This document shows positions 23,135-34,230 of a stretch of 64,000 bases of DNA, one piece after another. Every line of letters begins with the position of its first letter. Within the stretch, counting starts at the first letter, position 1. Location: positions 62,001 through 126,000 of the forward strand of contig NADL03000040.1 in assembly GCA_002205965.3 (NCBI GenBank), in the 5' to 3' direction. Source of the DNA: Kappaphycus alvarezii. Its lineage: Eukaryota; Rhodophyta; Florideophyceae; Gigartinales; Solieriaceae. The notes beneath the pieces are model-generated. The model ran no database searches. It was not told the DNA's origin and was given only the letters and a program-made list of their open reading frames with translations. Position numbers and translations under genes: made by a program.

Positions 23135-24400
23135 TGCACATTGTTGCGGCCATGTATACATGTATTTAATATGAAATTCAGATTTACAACTCCAAATAGG
23201 TTCCAGCTAATCCATAAATCTCAATGAAGAACCCCTTTTCCCTAGGATAACTTGAATCGAAGATTGAATATCTAAAGTGACACTAATGTTAGAATAAATG
23301 AACCCTTATGTTCCCTCTGTGATATTTTCTTTATTGTGGCGTTGACTTTTCTGACATAGGCAATGTCAAACTCTTTGCTGACGCTACACAGCCGACTACA
23401 TATTTCAAAATTATAGCACCCAAACATTTACCCCTTGAGCGTACTGCGCGGGAAGGAGGACAATTTCATGTTCGTTGTTTCATGTGACATTAGAGGCTCC
23501 ATGTTGATAATACGATAGAGAATATCTACTGGAGTGACTCTGGATATGAACAGATATATTAACATGAAACTGAAAGTGAAGAGTTAAGTTTGGACTATGA
23601 CTGCCTAAAATAGTGTATCAGTCATTACGATAAAACTAATTGCTTGTATTTGAAACCTTTTTTCTCAATTATGTGCACACTGTTGAGATAATACTCACTA
23701 ACTTTCTGTAATTAAGCATTGAATGGACTATATACACTATTAATGGATGCGACCTTTTCCAATTGCACGTGGAAAACTGTAAGGTGCAATGCTTGGCCTA
23801 CCAAAACACAAAAAATAGTTGCGAGAGACTTAAGTGCTACAGTAAACGTTAACGGACGATGGAGAAGAATGGATGTGGAAGCTGAGAGACTGTTCGAGTA
23901 ACCAACTAAAAAGGAACAGGCTCTACCACCTCAGTTAGAGGGTAGGGAAATGATCGAAGGTTTTAGTTTGAAGTTGGCTCCCAACTTGCTCTATAATCTT
24001 CGATGTGTGTGACTTAGTTCGGCGAGGGTCCCGCTTGGGTATGCTGGTCCCTCAGTGCCTAACGTTTCATCCAGACAACTTGTTGTATAGTGTTTCGAAC
24101 ACCCGATATCTACAGCGGCTATGTATTATCTATGCCATTTCTGTTCCACTACAGTACAATGCACATCATCTGTCTTAAAACAACCGAAAATAAAGTAGGA
24201 ATATACAACTCACGCACAGCCAGCGAACCATGGCAGCCTATCCAGCCATCCAGCGCAGCATACAAAAATTATACAGGGATTACGCAAAACAAAAATTCTG
24301 CAATGAAACTCTAATGATACTGTAATTAAACTCTGTAAACAAAAAATCTTTTAGTGTAGTGAATTGCAGAAATAGCATTACGCATGCAAAAAATTCTGTA
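23135..24400. other. Stretch with no recognised gene
   Basis: I see no domain, RNA gene or clear repeat here. A phrase of alternating CAGC, CCAGCGAACC and CATCCAGCGCAGC is present around 24215-24260 but does not form a regular array. Confidence 0.5.
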
Positions 24401-24411
24401 ACATGTGAGTA

Positions 24412-25613
24412 TTAGCTCGCCATCTCTAAAACTGTTCCCATACTTACCTTCGCAACAAGCCATCCTTCAAATCTAATGAAAGGCGTGCGCCAGCGGGATA
24501 AAACCAGATCCATCAGCCTCCAGCATGTCCGAAATTGGCAAAAAGTGGTACTTCTCCTTATCCACCCTGGTTCATTCCACAAAGAAAACTCCAACTTCAT
24601 ACTCAAGGCAATGGAAAATACTGGAAAGCGCAACATGACTATGAGGCTCATGCAATAAGGGCGATGAAAATAGCAAAAACAAATTTTGCAGTTAAATTTT
24701 TTTGGCATGTTCGACGCTAAATGTATGGTCCACTTTCGTCTCAAGAAAGGTGACGTCATCAAACTCATTACATTTTTTTGGTGGCCAGAAGAGAAGACGA
24801 GTACTTCAAGAAACAGGTACTCATCGAACCCATGGTTAAGCACTTGAATTTTACTTAAACGAGTTCAAAGGTCATTAGGTCTCTCCTTCCTTCCTTCACA
24901 GCTCTCTCCACGGCCTCCACGATCACCAACCCATCCTTTCAGGGCGTCTTGAATGCAGATCAAGCCAAACTTTCTCGAAGTTCGAACCCAAACAATTGTC
25001 ACAACGCTCCTCGAAGGCATCATTTCATCCAAGCCAAAGTGGCTTATGGTACACGAGGATAGGTTGGAGGACGCGTGCGGAGTTCTTCATACGCCAGAGT
25101 AGCATATTTTTTGGTGCAGGTTGCGCTGGACGCCGCACTGAGCAAATAAGATCGCCAGGAAAGTACCATTGCTGCGACATAACCACCATTCCATTAACAT
25201 ATGTCAGAAGTCCCTCGAGGATGAGCGAAATGGTGCATTCAAAAACTTCACCGTGGACGTAGAGGTTAGCTTTGTGATGATCAAAGCAGATATGAGCCCT
25301 CCGCAATAATTCTTGATTACAAAGGTACGGTCGAATCTCACTTTTCAATGCATTATTACAAATTGCGGAGAATGCGCTTTGATCCAGCGGGGGAAAACAT
25401 GAGCAAATGTATGATGACTTTCCTCAATTCATCAGGAATGGAACTCAAGTACTCTATTCTACGATCACCGAGAGCAATATTACTGCTGAATATCTCTTCA
25501 AAGACCATTGGACAAGGATAGAGTCTTAATATACGACATTTATCTCCTATATTAACTATGGGGAGAGGCCTGGAAGCATAAAAGGTGGATATGTAACAGG
25601 CTTCCGGCTTCAA
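24412..25613 (-). pseudogene. Unrecognised minus-strand coding relic
   Basis: Three open stretches follow one another on the minus strand: 25613-25356 (85 codons), 25348-25025 (107 codons) and 24843-24412 (143 codons). Their composition looks protein-like, with segments such as SSIPDELRKVIIHLLMFSP, LRRAHICFDHHKANLYVHGE and MVVMSQQWYFPGDLICS. I could not assign a family. The mild resemblance to a Tc1/mariner transposase around SEIRPYLCNQELLRRAHICF is not convincing. It may be a broken host gene or a DNA transposon relic. Confidence 0.3.
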
Positions 25614-25971
25614 GGGTCAATGGAATCATTCCGATCTAGCTTTGATATCCTAGCGTAGAGATACATTTTATATCACTGGTGATTTTCGGTCAACCAGGGC
25701 TCGCTTTTATTTACCATCCTCACGCAGAGCAAGCCAAAAGTTGAAACTTCGTTCTGAACCAGAAAAATTTGTGGAAATGGAATCGGACACTAGGCTGATA
25801 AGGATATCATCCAGAATCCGATTCTGTTAAAGTCAACAGCAGGGAAAACTTCACAAGTTTTCGAACAAAAGCTCCCAAAATTCCTTCCTAGCTTGATTTT
25901 TTGCAGGAAAAGACGAGATTGAGGTCGCAAACGGAGCTATACGTATTCAGCATAGAAACCTAATCCAATGT

Positions 25972-26460
25972 ATGACTTCCGTGCATGAACAGACCCCAGA
26001 GGTGGCTTACACTGACGGAAACGAAAAACTTAAGACGGCTTCTATACCTTTGACATTTACAGAAGCCTGCTCCATCCCCCAGGTGGCTATTGATATAGAC
26101 AAACAGTACAAGGCAATTATTAAGAGAAAAAAGAGGTATCACATAACCCGAAACCCTGGGATAGGGCCATTAACATTCAAATGGAACTTCAAAGCTAAGC
26201 CTATATACTCCGCTGGGAAACAGCACGTGGCAAAAGCACGATTTACTCTGAGAGGGGATCGTCAACGGACATACGTGGAATTCAACGCAGAAATAACCTA
26301 CACTCAGTCGCATCTCATAACTTTATACGTTTGCTATTCTCTATTACCGCATCAAACTATTTCATTCCGAAAGGAGGCGAAATTTAGATTGCACACCCGC
26401 AAGGAACATTTGGTGTACCAATATAAATGGAACAGCCATAAAACTCTTTTCATCAGCTAG
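25972..26460 (+). pseudogene. Copia reverse transcriptase relic (element G)
   Basis: The phrases PLTFTEACSIPQ, then GPLTFKWNFKAKPIYSAGKQ, then VAKARFTLRGDRQRTYVEF are the start of a Ty1/copia reverse transcriptase, where related elements read like KWVFKAK and KARLVARG. The open stretch runs 162 codons. Fossil. Confidence 0.8.
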
Positions 26461-27189
26461 GCCTGGGCACATATGCAAACTGGAAAGGTCTATCTATGGC
26501 TTCCAACGAGCAGGACATATTTATTATGGTTCATTTCTGCACCAAAAACCCGCTCATTGGAGAATGAAGCGTTCCAACTTCGACACTGACTTTTTTTCCT
26601 TCATACTAACATAGGGAATATGAAATTGGCATTTTTGGTCGCTCATATGGTCTTTACTTCTAATTTTCAAGTCCAACTTCAAAACTGAAAAGATATGTTG
26701 TCATCCACCCTCAACATCAAATTATTCATCCAATTTAAATCATTCATCAGATTGAAAATCACTAATCCTTCACTGGGGACTCGATTTACCAAAAGCGCCA
26801 TGCGAAAACCCCATTAGCTCACTCCATATGCTCGCTATTGCTCGCTTATGTGAGCATATGGAATGAAACAATGAAATTATATCTTATATCCACTTCCGAT
26901 GGACATCAAACTGATTGTTCCGCTAGTATATGGGAAACTGGCACTAAAACGGAATTACCAAAACGCTTATCGAGGAATAATTAGCGGAAACTTCTACTCA
27001 GGCATTTTTACTCGACCTGCTTGTCATTCTCCGTGTCTCCATGAGCTTTTCAAGTCCATACTCCGACCGAGCGTCTCATAAAGTTATTCAAACGACTCCT
27101 TCATTATCTTAACGGGACTGGATACTTGGAATGACTACAATTGCACTTACGGTATCACAACAGATTCTATAGGTGCTTTCGTTGGTGCT

Positions 27190-27600
27190 GATTAGTGCGG
27201 ATGTATGAATACCAGGCTATCAACTACTGGCTTCATGTTAGACATCAACAGTTCACCAATTGTCTATAAATTGAAGCAGAAGAACAGTTATAGCGAACTA
27301 GTCTGAAGAATCCAAATATTTCGTACTCGCAGCTTCTGCAAAGAGGTATCCTGGTAAGCAAACTACTTCAGTAACTTTTTCACCAAAGCTCCTTGTACTG
27401 ATGGTCGCCGCTTCTGCCCAACTCTTATCAATTCAGACAGTACGGTGGTCATTTTAATGAACAAGGCACATCATGTGAGGCCCAAGAAAAAGCACAGCGA
27501 TCCCATGGTACATAAGGTGAAAGAACTGATCCGTAATGGCATAATCAAGCTGGGGCGTATTCCTTCTAATCACAACAAGAAGATTTACTAACAAAGCCAA
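27190..27600 (+). pseudogene. Copia RNase H relic (element G)
   Basis: The phrases CMNTRLSTTGFMLDINSSPI (about 27202-27262) and KVKELIRNGIIKLGRIPSN (about 27510-27570) match the start and end of the copia RNase H domain. Fossil. Confidence 0.7.
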
Positions 27601-27699
27601 TTACGATAAAAGGCTTTGAGCCGGATGATTCGCTTGTGTTATTTGTATAGCTACTGGACCTCATAGTGGATACCTCCTTGTTTAGTTTAATTTTTTAGT

Positions 27700-28020
27700 G
27701 AGCTGCAGAAGCTGAAACAGGGCGAGAAAATGAAATCGCAGCAGTAGGAAAGAAAAGGAGGCAGCAGAAAATACACACTTTGAAGCCAAAAGAAAAATTG
27801 AAGCAGCAGAGCAAAAGGCAGCAAAGGCAGGTGGGCACCTCAGTCGGAGAACTCTGGTCTGCCTGCGCGGAAGTTGTGAGCATCACTGATGGGAAGAAGA
27901 ACACCTTGGCCAGCTTTCTGCATCGAGTCTCGGTGCCCTATTTCACAGGCAGAGCAGCCTCGCGCATGGTTTGGGTAAAATTTCGCAGATGGTCAGTCGG
28001 AACTGAGTAGGAATAATAGA
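27700..28020 (+). other. Lys/Gln-rich coding-like stretch, unrecognised
   Basis: From about 27705 the plus strand translates to alanine-, glutamine- and lysine-rich sequence with coiled-coil character (for example KPKEKLKQQSKRQQRQVG from 27783), then ELWSACAEVVSITDGKKNT and a stop at about 28008. No family is recognised. It might be the tail of a host gene or a LINE first ORF, given the LINE just downstream. Confidence 0.25.
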
Positions 28021-28089
28021 CGTGATCGCGAGAGAATTTCTGAATATATATCTGTCCACGGGGGGGCTCTTGCCCGCGAGTGGTCAGTT

Positions 28090-29335
28090 TGGGCACGGGC
28101 TTCGGTTCTGGATTCATGGGCGAGACTTCCATGTCTTACAGGGTGCGGGCAAGGTTATGACAAGGCTATGCGCACACTCCACAATGCTCCATGGGCAGCC
28201 GTCAACGCGCCCAGTACTATCCAGCAGGTTGTCTGGAAAACCATGGGATAGATCGGATGTATCTTCCAAGAGTAAAAACCCAAACCTTTTCCCATATCCA
28301 GCAGCTTTAGGACCTCCACCCGTCTCCGCCACGGCCCATCGCACCGCCCCCACAACTCTCAAAGGCCGCCGTTGCGCGGGCTGCGCGTTGCATCCCGCGA
28401 GGCCCGACGGCGGGCCCTGACTGGACGCCCTCGCGCGGGTTCCATCTGCTCGCCAAGGCCACTCTTGGCCCCGAAACCGGTGTCACCGGTATCGATGTCC
28501 TCACCAAATTGGTCAACCGGATCGCAAACGAAGACCTCCCCGATATTTTCTCCCCCTTATTTCTTCCGCCACCCTGCTCCCGCTCCAAGCCAGGGAAGAT
28601 CCGCCCCATCGCGGTCGGCTCTGTCCTCAGTTGCGTGGTGACGAAGACGGTGCTCCCCTCAGCTATTGATGATTCCCGGGCCTTGTGAGCCCCCTTCCAA
28701 ACTGCAAATGGCATCAAGGCTAGCATGGATGCCATCGTCCAAGACATGCGCACCACGCCTCGGCGGGCCGCTTCAGACATCAATATCGCCACTGTCCTCA
28801 TCAATGTCCGCAATGTCTTTAACTGTGTTGAGAGCTATCCAAAGTTGGACATGCTGCCATCACGTGCACCCTCGCTCGCCCAGGTCGCAAACATGGTTTT
28901 CGGTTGATCCCAATCACCGTTAATCCCAATGTCGCGCAGACCACGCTCTCTAGCGCACTGGGAACCTAACAGGGGACCCTGCGAGCATGCTGGTCTTCCC
29001 CCTGACGATACCGCGGCTCATCCGGCGTATCGCCTACGACGACGGCGACATACTGAACCGGTGGTTCGGTGTGATGGCACCATCCTGGAGTCACTGGACG
29101 GTCTCCGGAGAACTCTGCGCGTCCCTAAAGATTCAAGGTCAGCCTACAGTCTCCTCCTCAACGACCGCAAGACCCGCGTATACTGGCCGCACACCTCGTC
29201 AACAAACCGTGCGACCTTCCTGACCGAGTTCCCGGTCTCCCAGTCACCCGGCGAGGTTTCGACCTTCTCGGCACAAGTTTTCCGGGCGACTGTTGCCCCC
29301 TATCCTACGACCCATGCGGCGTGTCAACTTCGAAG
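28090..29335 (+). pseudogene. LINE (non-LTR) reverse transcriptase relic
   Basis: The landmarks come in the order of a LINE reverse transcriptase. RGPTAGPDWTPSRGFH (about 28402) is followed by TGVTGIDVLTKLVNRIANED, then KPGKIRPIAVGSVLSCVVTK (about 28590-28650), then GIKASMDAIVQDMRTT (about 28711). Next come an ALGT-QGTLR stretch corresponding to the QQGDP motif (about 28950-28985) and GTILESLDGLRRTLRVPKDS (about 29067-29126), the region after the catalytic aspartates. RLLLNDRKT-like sequence and LLGTSFPG close the match at about 29270. Several frame changes and at least one in-frame stop break it. No endonuclease domain was identified. The region is much more GC-rich than its surroundings. 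Confidence 0.75.
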
Positions 29336-29339
29336 ATAG

Positions 29340-29930
29340 GCAACGCGTAGCTAGTAATGTAGCAGGGCATCGGTTGGGCTCTGTGGCTGGTGACCACTGG
29401 CACCATGCCGCATTTGGTCGTGGTCGATTGCACGCGGCGTTTATAATTAGACAATCGGTCAGTCAGTGTGCAATGAGAGGTGTAGGCAGTATAGCAGCAT
29501 GTGGGGTTTCCAAGCTGTGACCCTATGGTTGAGTGACAAGGTGGAGTATGTTGACTCGGTCAAAACAAGTCATTTGTGGATGCAAAAAGAGCCAGTATTG
29601 TGCTGTAATTGGCATTGCAACGTACGCACGTACTGTACAGTACGAAGACAGAAAAGGCATGGTTTGTGTTGCACAATACAGTACAGTACAATAGCAAGCG
29701 GCGAAAACCCTTCTAGTTGCGTTTCATTTTGTTTGCAAATGGTATCGCTCCCCTCGAATGCACAAATGCGTTAAAATCACCCGCATGAAAAGCGTCATTC
29801 ATCACCCCATTTTCCATCATTTCCGAGTGAACTGTCTGCATCAGCGTCGGGAGCAGCAGAGCGCATTAACGTTTTAGTCTTTCGGCTCTAGTCCAGTCTG
29901 TCCCGAAACACCTTCGCTTCCTCCCTTCAC
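29340..29930. other. Stretch rich in TACTGTAC palindromes
   Basis: I recognise no gene here. Prominent are the perfect 16-base palindrome CGTACTGTACAGTACG (29629-29644) and ATACAGTACAGTACAAT (about 29677-29693). The end of the LINE must lie in the first part, but no poly-A or simple tail is visible. Confidence 0.45.
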
Positions 29931-31240
29931 CTACAATGCAGTCACTCTCCCTTGATTACAAAATCCGGTCCATTGAACTAACGTCCCCCCCCCATCCACT
30001 CCGCCTCCATCCCCTCACCCCCCCCATCCCCACCAGCGCCATGCCCCAACACACCACTCCTCGCTCTGCTTCTCCTCCTCAACTTTTTCCACTCTACCAT
30101 ATGCCACCCCCCTACCTAGCCTCCCTAGTAATCCCAACACAACCCACTCCAACCCACCACTGCCACGCCGTTCAAATTTCCCCACCCACTTTCTCACCTC
30201 CCCCATTGTCATGACCCTTCCCTCAACCTCACCCTTCTCCTCCCCTCCCATCCCCCACTTCCATTCTCTCCTTCTCTCTTCCAACCCCTGCAAATCCACA
30301 TGCCCTCCATCCCTCTCTTTTAACAATCTCCACTCCTCTTCCAACTCCCGCACTGTTACTTCCCTCCACCCCAACCTTCCCACCCCCCGCAGCCCGTGTA
30401 TCCCTCGTTTCCTTTTCCCCCCCCGAACCAACCCCACAACCCTTCAATTCCAAGCAAATGTTCTCGACCCATCACAATGTCCCACCGCACCACACCATCC
30501 CCCTATTTGCACCTCACCCACTCATTTATGTATACCCCATCCCGATCCAATCCCCACCCTTCCTTGTCCACTCTGTGATCTCACGGATGATCATTCCGTC
30601 ATTGCAAAACCGACGACGGCGACGATGTCTTAATAGCCATTGGATCGCGAGATGCGGGGCGCTGTGCCCAATCTTTATTGTCCTCGTATTTCAGAATTGC
30701 ACCGTATATCGATTGGTTGGTTGAACAGGGTGTGCCATTTCGGACCGGAACACCAAAGGCTGTTGTTGGGGTTGTGGAAATTGAAGAGGTGGTGAAGTGA
30801 CATCGTCCCCAGAGGCGGTGGAGGAAAGTGAAGGCGAGGTTGTTGTGGGGGTTTGCAAGACGAGGTGGAAGGGGAGGCGGACGATGGGGTGCCGGCAGTT
30901 TGGTGGGAGTGCTGGTCGGGGTGCCGCTTGGGTTGCTGGTTTTGGCGGTTGGGGCGTGGGGGGCTTGGAGGTTTACTAGGAGGTAGGGCGCGTGGATGGG
31001 GTTGGGTGGTGGTTTTAGAAATGCAGGTTTTTTTTTGTAGGGGTGGACTGCGTTGGGGGGTTGGTTCTTTTTTCGAGGGTGGACTGCGTGTGGTGTGGGT
31101 GGTGCGTAGGTTGGGAGGGTGGGCTTGCCACCGGGGATTTTGGGTTGGGGCGGCAACGGGGTGGGGCATGTGGAATTGGGATGGTCGGGTGAGGCAACGA
31201 ATCGTCGAATCGTTTGAGAGCGGCTGGGCGTGACGGCATG
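29930..31240. other. Island with strong strand-composition flip, possible unrecognised gene
   Basis: From about 29930 to 30590 the plus strand is strongly C/T-rich. From about 30750 to 31240 it is strongly G-rich. Because of this composition all frames are unusually open on both strands. The most protein-like reading is on the minus strand. There the first part (31239-30675) is rich in Pro, Thr and Lys. The later part (30437-30015, 140 codons) is charged and helical, for example VTVRELEEEWRLLKERDGG then LEERRREWKWGMGG. I do not recognise a family. It could be one broken minus-strand gene with a proline-rich start and a helical end, or a low-complexity element. Confidence 0.3.
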
Positions 31241-31249
31241 CAGTGGGAG

Positions 31250-32340
31250 GAGGTAGTTGTTTCTACCGTAGGATACAGTGCAGTATCATCCTGATTTGTT
31301 CACACAATACAGTAGTTGCATCTACAGCATTTCATGACTTGGACCAAAGTGCCTTGCCTTTATCAAGGATTGTACTGTACAGTAAACTATTCCCAGACAC
31401 TTGCCTGAAGCATACTGCACTGTGTTGGACAGTTCAATGTCCAGTATCAAAATACCGTGCAATACTGTACTGTACTGTACTGTACAATAAACGAGCCGAT
31501 CATCGCTTAAATATGCTCAAGCGACAGGGGCCAAAGGTGCATAATTTACCAACGCACCACAATCATTATACTGCGTACAATGTTCAACACTGTTTACAGT
31601 CTTTTGCCCTCGGTTGTAAACGTTGTAGAAATTTGTGAGCAATGCTTTGTTGAATACGCTCAGGGCAGAGTTTCAACAGATAGGCAAAGGCAGAGTGATT
31701 CGGATCAATGTTACCGGCGTGCTGCCTCTGCTTCTTGTTCAAGTCAGTCCCCAGGCCCGAGTTGTTATCCGCCACGCTAATGTGTTGCACACCCGGTACC
31801 TAATCGTCGCCATTCGTTGCGATCATCTCCCTTGTTTTGCTACTCAAAAGATTGAATTTCAGACTATTGCAACGTGCAGTACAAGTAATCATCTTTAATT
31901 CACTGTTTACTAATTACTCATGTCGATAAGACTCGTACATACTGTACTATTACCACTTGTTCGGGTGCTAACCGACATCGCCCAGAGTATAGATGTGAGG
32001 GCGATGGAGACCTATCGAAAGATCCGGACAGTGCGAGGGCACGCCGAAACGGCCCTAATGTCCAAAGCAGCAAGCCTCATAGCTGGCCTTGAGCCGGCAT
32101 TGTAGAGGGGGCTACGGAGTAGATACAGTACTAACATCAGCTGATGGCATACCCTGGGACTCAGCCGCTCGCATCTTTCAAGTATTAAAGAACCCACCTT
32201 CCCCCCTTGCAAATTAGCCGCAGAAATGAACCTCATTCGCGTGGTACACATTGCTGATATATGAGCATCTAGTAAAGTAGCGTGAGTAACGTTCCTACAA
32301 ACTCCCGCCGTTTCTCACACAGACATCTTCGTGGCCTATC
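31250..32340. other. Unassigned stretch with TACTG repeats
   Basis: I recognise no gene. Palindromic TACTGTACAGTA-type words recur (about 31370, 31463-31486, 31940, 32125). Short open frames on both strands around 31584-31898 carry no known motif. Confidence 0.4.
31463..31486 (+). repeat. (TACTG)n microsatellite
   Basis: Four tandem copies of the pentamer TACTG, ending TACA, form a short perfect microsatellite. Its core is a chain of overlapping GTAC palindromes. Confidence 0.85.
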
Positions 32341-32358
32341 ATCCTTGACCACAAAAAA

Positions 32359-33095
32359 ATGAACCCACCTATTTTACCGACCAAAGCAACTACTCCCATC
32401 TCTCAAGTACAGCGGGAGCCCCCTTTTCTGCCATCGCTTCCATCCTCCGCAACTGCAAATATCCTCCAAAAGCCTCCTGGTCTGGCCCGGCGGTCCAAAT
32501 TCTCCGCAAAGGAGGACTTAGTTCTGTTGCGCAATGTCGCGGCGTGCAAAGCCCATATTGCTCCAAAAGTTGAGACTCGATAGCGCTTCGAGATTACGGC
32601 AACACAGGCAAATCCAACGAAGAAGCTATCATCCAGGCTATCCTGGAGGACGCCCCAAGATCATTACAAAAGATTGGAGACAAAATTTGATGAGGAGGAA
32701 AAGACTATGCACGCATGAGTGCCATTGCCGGCGAAGTGCCTGAGATAAAAGAAAGTCTTGATGTCATAAAGGAGACTGAGACGATATTCTCGCGAAACAA
32801 ACGTGAGAAAGGGGAAGGAGGAAAAACGGGTGATCAAGAGGGACCGGTTCGGAGCGGTAACTTGTGCACGAGTGACTAAGAGACAGCGTGTTGACAACGA
32901 TGGGAAGAAATTGGCAGTGAGGAATCTGGGTCCTCCAGAAGGGATAGTAGGGTGATTTCTTCCAGGGAGTGTGCAAATAAGAGAAAAGTTTCGACACATG
33001 AGATCCAAGTACAGCTGGCGTTTTGTCGAGTCACTGAACCAATCATCTCTGGCGCACAGTGAAAAGAAACAAATAAAACTAGAGCTAGCTCGTGT
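32359..33095 (+). pseudogene. Harbinger Myb/SANT-like accessory protein (copy 3)
   Basis: From the ATG at 32359, preceded by a run of A's, a proline- and serine-rich N-terminus leads in frame into RSKFSAKEDLVLLRNVAACK followed by AHIAP (about 32489-32560), the Myb/SANT-like domain also seen at 10967. The C-terminal helices reappear as MSAIAGEVPEIKESLDVIKE (about 32719), matching GEVGEMDELLLMMREAREY of copy 2. A lysine-rich stretch (KGEGGKTGDQEG) follows near 32813. Frame changes and stops break it, although the N-terminus is better kept than in copies 1 and 2. I found no partner transposase next to it, so this is an orphan fragment. Confidence 0.65.
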
Positions 33096-33099
33096 CCCC

Positions 33100-34230
33100 A
33101 CCGTCCTCCCTATCTTACTGACCTCCTCGAGTTTTGTTTCGCTCTTCTCGGCGCCCGCGCTGAATTTGGCGCGGGCGCCGGATCTATTTCCGCTCGCATG
33201 TCCTGGGGACGGAACAACCATGTCTCAAGATCTCTCGCTGCACCGTTGTTGCTGATGGTTATTTCGAGTGGATTGTCGCCCCGCGCCCCCAGCGCACGTG
33301 GGACGACCTAGGAAAGACGTGTAAGGACGGCTCTTCCATTCGAACAGGGTTTTCAAAGTCCGCTGTTTTCTATCGCTTTTCAACCTACTGTCTTTGTTAC
33401 AGTCTCCGAAGGAACGTGGTCTGCGCAGCCCTGACAATAAAAAATGTCAAAAAAGGTAGGGAATTTTTGGGTTAATTTAATGCATGGAAGATGTGGTCGG
33501 TTATACCCACTCTAGGCTAACTCGTTATGCGGGATAAGTCCTCGCTGATCGGTAACACTACAGTAAATGACCTTGCTTACAGAGCCGGCTCAAAAAAAAC
33601 AAACGAAAAGGTAGGTGTCTTTATTGAGATGTATGGATTGGCTGGAACCCATTTGGAGTTGCAAATCTGAAAGCCGAATTTGAGGTGTAAAAAGCGCACG
33701 ATGCTAATCGAGTTAGGGATTTAGGTGACCAGGCAATCCCGACTTCAGAACTACGCAAAAATAGACCAAAAACAGTGTTCTGTAGAGATTTTAGTTGATC
33801 GTCAGAGCAAAGCAGTAGAACTGTGGACACAGAGCGGTAGATTAAATAACAGAGAGCAGTAGAACTAGGAGTGGAGAGCGGTAGAGCGAAGAATCGTAGG
33901 TCAAAGAAGAGCTTGTAAGCTTGGTAGCTCTTGGTGTGGTAGCTTTGGTTTCGGAGTGGTCGGCGAAGAGCACAGAGGCTCGCGTAAATGGACAAAGCAG
34001 GGAATCGGTGACCTTTGTCGGTCAGAATGGGATCGGTAGGGTCCCTGAGCGTGTTCACGATTAGAGACTTGGTGCAAAACCGAACTGTGCGGCACTTCAT
34101 TCCTTAATGAGATATCAGACATACACTGCGTGGAAAAAGATAAAGGGCAATGCGCAGAATGCAATTATTTCCGTCTAGGTACGGAATGCCGTCAAACGAT
34201 CGGAAAACAAAAAAAACACACACAAAGACT
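33100..34230. other. Unassigned stretch
   Basis: I see no recognised domain on either strand. An imperfect reiteration of GAGAGCGGTAGA-type words lies at about 33833-33895 and gives spuriously long minus-strand frames. The remnant of the Harbinger right half would be expected here, but I do not recognise transposase motifs. Confidence 0.4.

Larger units (their letters stand above)
25950..27620 (+). mobile_element. Ty1/copia retrotransposon relic G, 3' half of pol
   Basis: The N-terminal part of a copia reverse transcriptase (25972-26460) is followed, after a degraded middle, by copia RNase H landmarks (about 27190-27600). Gag, protease, integrase and LTRs were not found, so this is a truncated and broken copy. 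It is old, with many interruptions in the 3' part. Confidence 0.75.

Noticed and set aside
25025-25348. A Tc1/mariner transposase
   Set aside because: Only a vague resemblance in one short stretch; none of the catalytic motifs could be placed.
28307-28813. A 168-codon minus-strand frame
   Set aside because: It is antisense to the LINE reverse transcriptase; GC-rich sequence keeps such frames open by chance.
32664-33221. A 185-codon minus-strand frame
   Set aside because: It lies antisense to the third Myb-like copy, whose helical segment is recognisable on the plus strand.
33621-34100. A 159-codon minus-strand frame
   Set aside because: Part of it is generated by reiterated GAGAGCGGTAGA-like words; no domain is visible.
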